Positions 62,425 to 64,000 of a stretch of DNA of 64,000 bases are shown piece by piece. The DNA is from Actinomycetes bacterium. GTDB taxonomy: Bacteria > Planctomycetota > Phycisphaerae > JAACET01. A model generated the notes under the pieces. The model worked only from the letters and a program-made list of their open reading frames with translations, did not search any database and was not told the origin of the DNA. The stretch covers positions 124,001-188,000 of the forward strand of contig JAUXAG010000003.1 of assembly GCA_030614915.1 (NCBI GenBank), read 5' to 3'. The first letter of the stretch is position 1; each line of letters begins with the position of its first letter. A program made the position numbers and the translations under genes.

Positions 62425-64000
<1,576 letters not shown>

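Overview
This window looks like a chromosomal segment of a Planctomycetota bacterium, most likely from the Phycisphaerae side of the phylum. That placement is inferred from gene content, not from a marker gene. The support is a PEP-CTERM surface protein, ECF sigma factors next to membrane proteins with LolA-like domains, several alkaline-phosphatase/sulfatase-superfamily proteins, a fused indolepyruvate oxidoreductase, and short palindromic repeats scattered between genes. There is no rRNA, CRISPR array or intact insertion sequence. One tRNA gene (Asp-GUC) is present.

Layout. 0-6 kb (+): a gene tail, hisG, ligA, a repeat block with a transposase remnant, then archease and RtcB (RNA ligation). 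5.5-8.2 kb (-): an ECF sigma factor, its probable membrane anti-sigma partner and a secreted LolA-like protein. 8.2-8.8 kb: nested palindromes, tRNA-Asp and a decayed tyrosine recombinase. 8.8-21.2 kb (-): a surface-polymer-type region with cysD-cysN (sulfate activation), two large phosphodiesterase/pyrophosphatase-like proteins, a sulfatase-like protein with Thr where the Cys/Ser nucleophile normally sits, two GT-C membrane glycosyltransferase-like proteins, a small ribbon-helix-helix-like protein and an Oxa1/EMC3-like membrane protein. Several of these end in the same LxxLGY(I/L) tail. 21.6-24.0 kb (+): three related small membrane proteins with an XRE regulator, behind a promoter studded with ATGTA/TACAT half-sites, followed by a microhomology-generated chimeric duplication.

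24.2-36.2 kb is mostly (+), with (-) genes at 25.99-26.5 and 29.2-32.9 kb: an ECF sigma factor, a small membrane partner and a signal-peptidase-like protein lacking its usual Lys; a nitroreductase; malate dehydrogenase with two-subunit class I fumarase; ispD, endonuclease V, diadenylate cyclase, a CDP-alcohol phosphatidyltransferase, ribBA, and two lipoproteins. 36.4-58.8 kb (-) is one long co-directional block: SpoIIE-type phosphatase, TPR protein, fused indolepyruvate oxidoreductase, nadK-dxs-ispA-xseB-xseA-ymdB-rny, a roughly 590-base promoter-led leader, tsaE, thiL, and an ABC exporter with a large companion protein. 59.1-64 kb (+): queG, a PEP-CTERM protein with a long structured leader and intrinsic terminator, a PIN-domain toxin-antitoxin-like pair, bioA and the start of bioD.

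How the genes fit together: the housekeeping genes cover histidine, biotin, riboflavin, isoprenoid and thiamine cofactor synthesis, tRNA modification (queG, tsaE), RNA repair and decay (rtcB, rny) and DNA repair (ligA, nfi, xseAB). The least explained parts are the cysDN/phosphodiesterase/GT-C region with its shared C-terminal tail, the three-membrane-protein/XRE operon, and the long leader upstream of rny. Function calls come from reading motifs by eye; no database search was possible.
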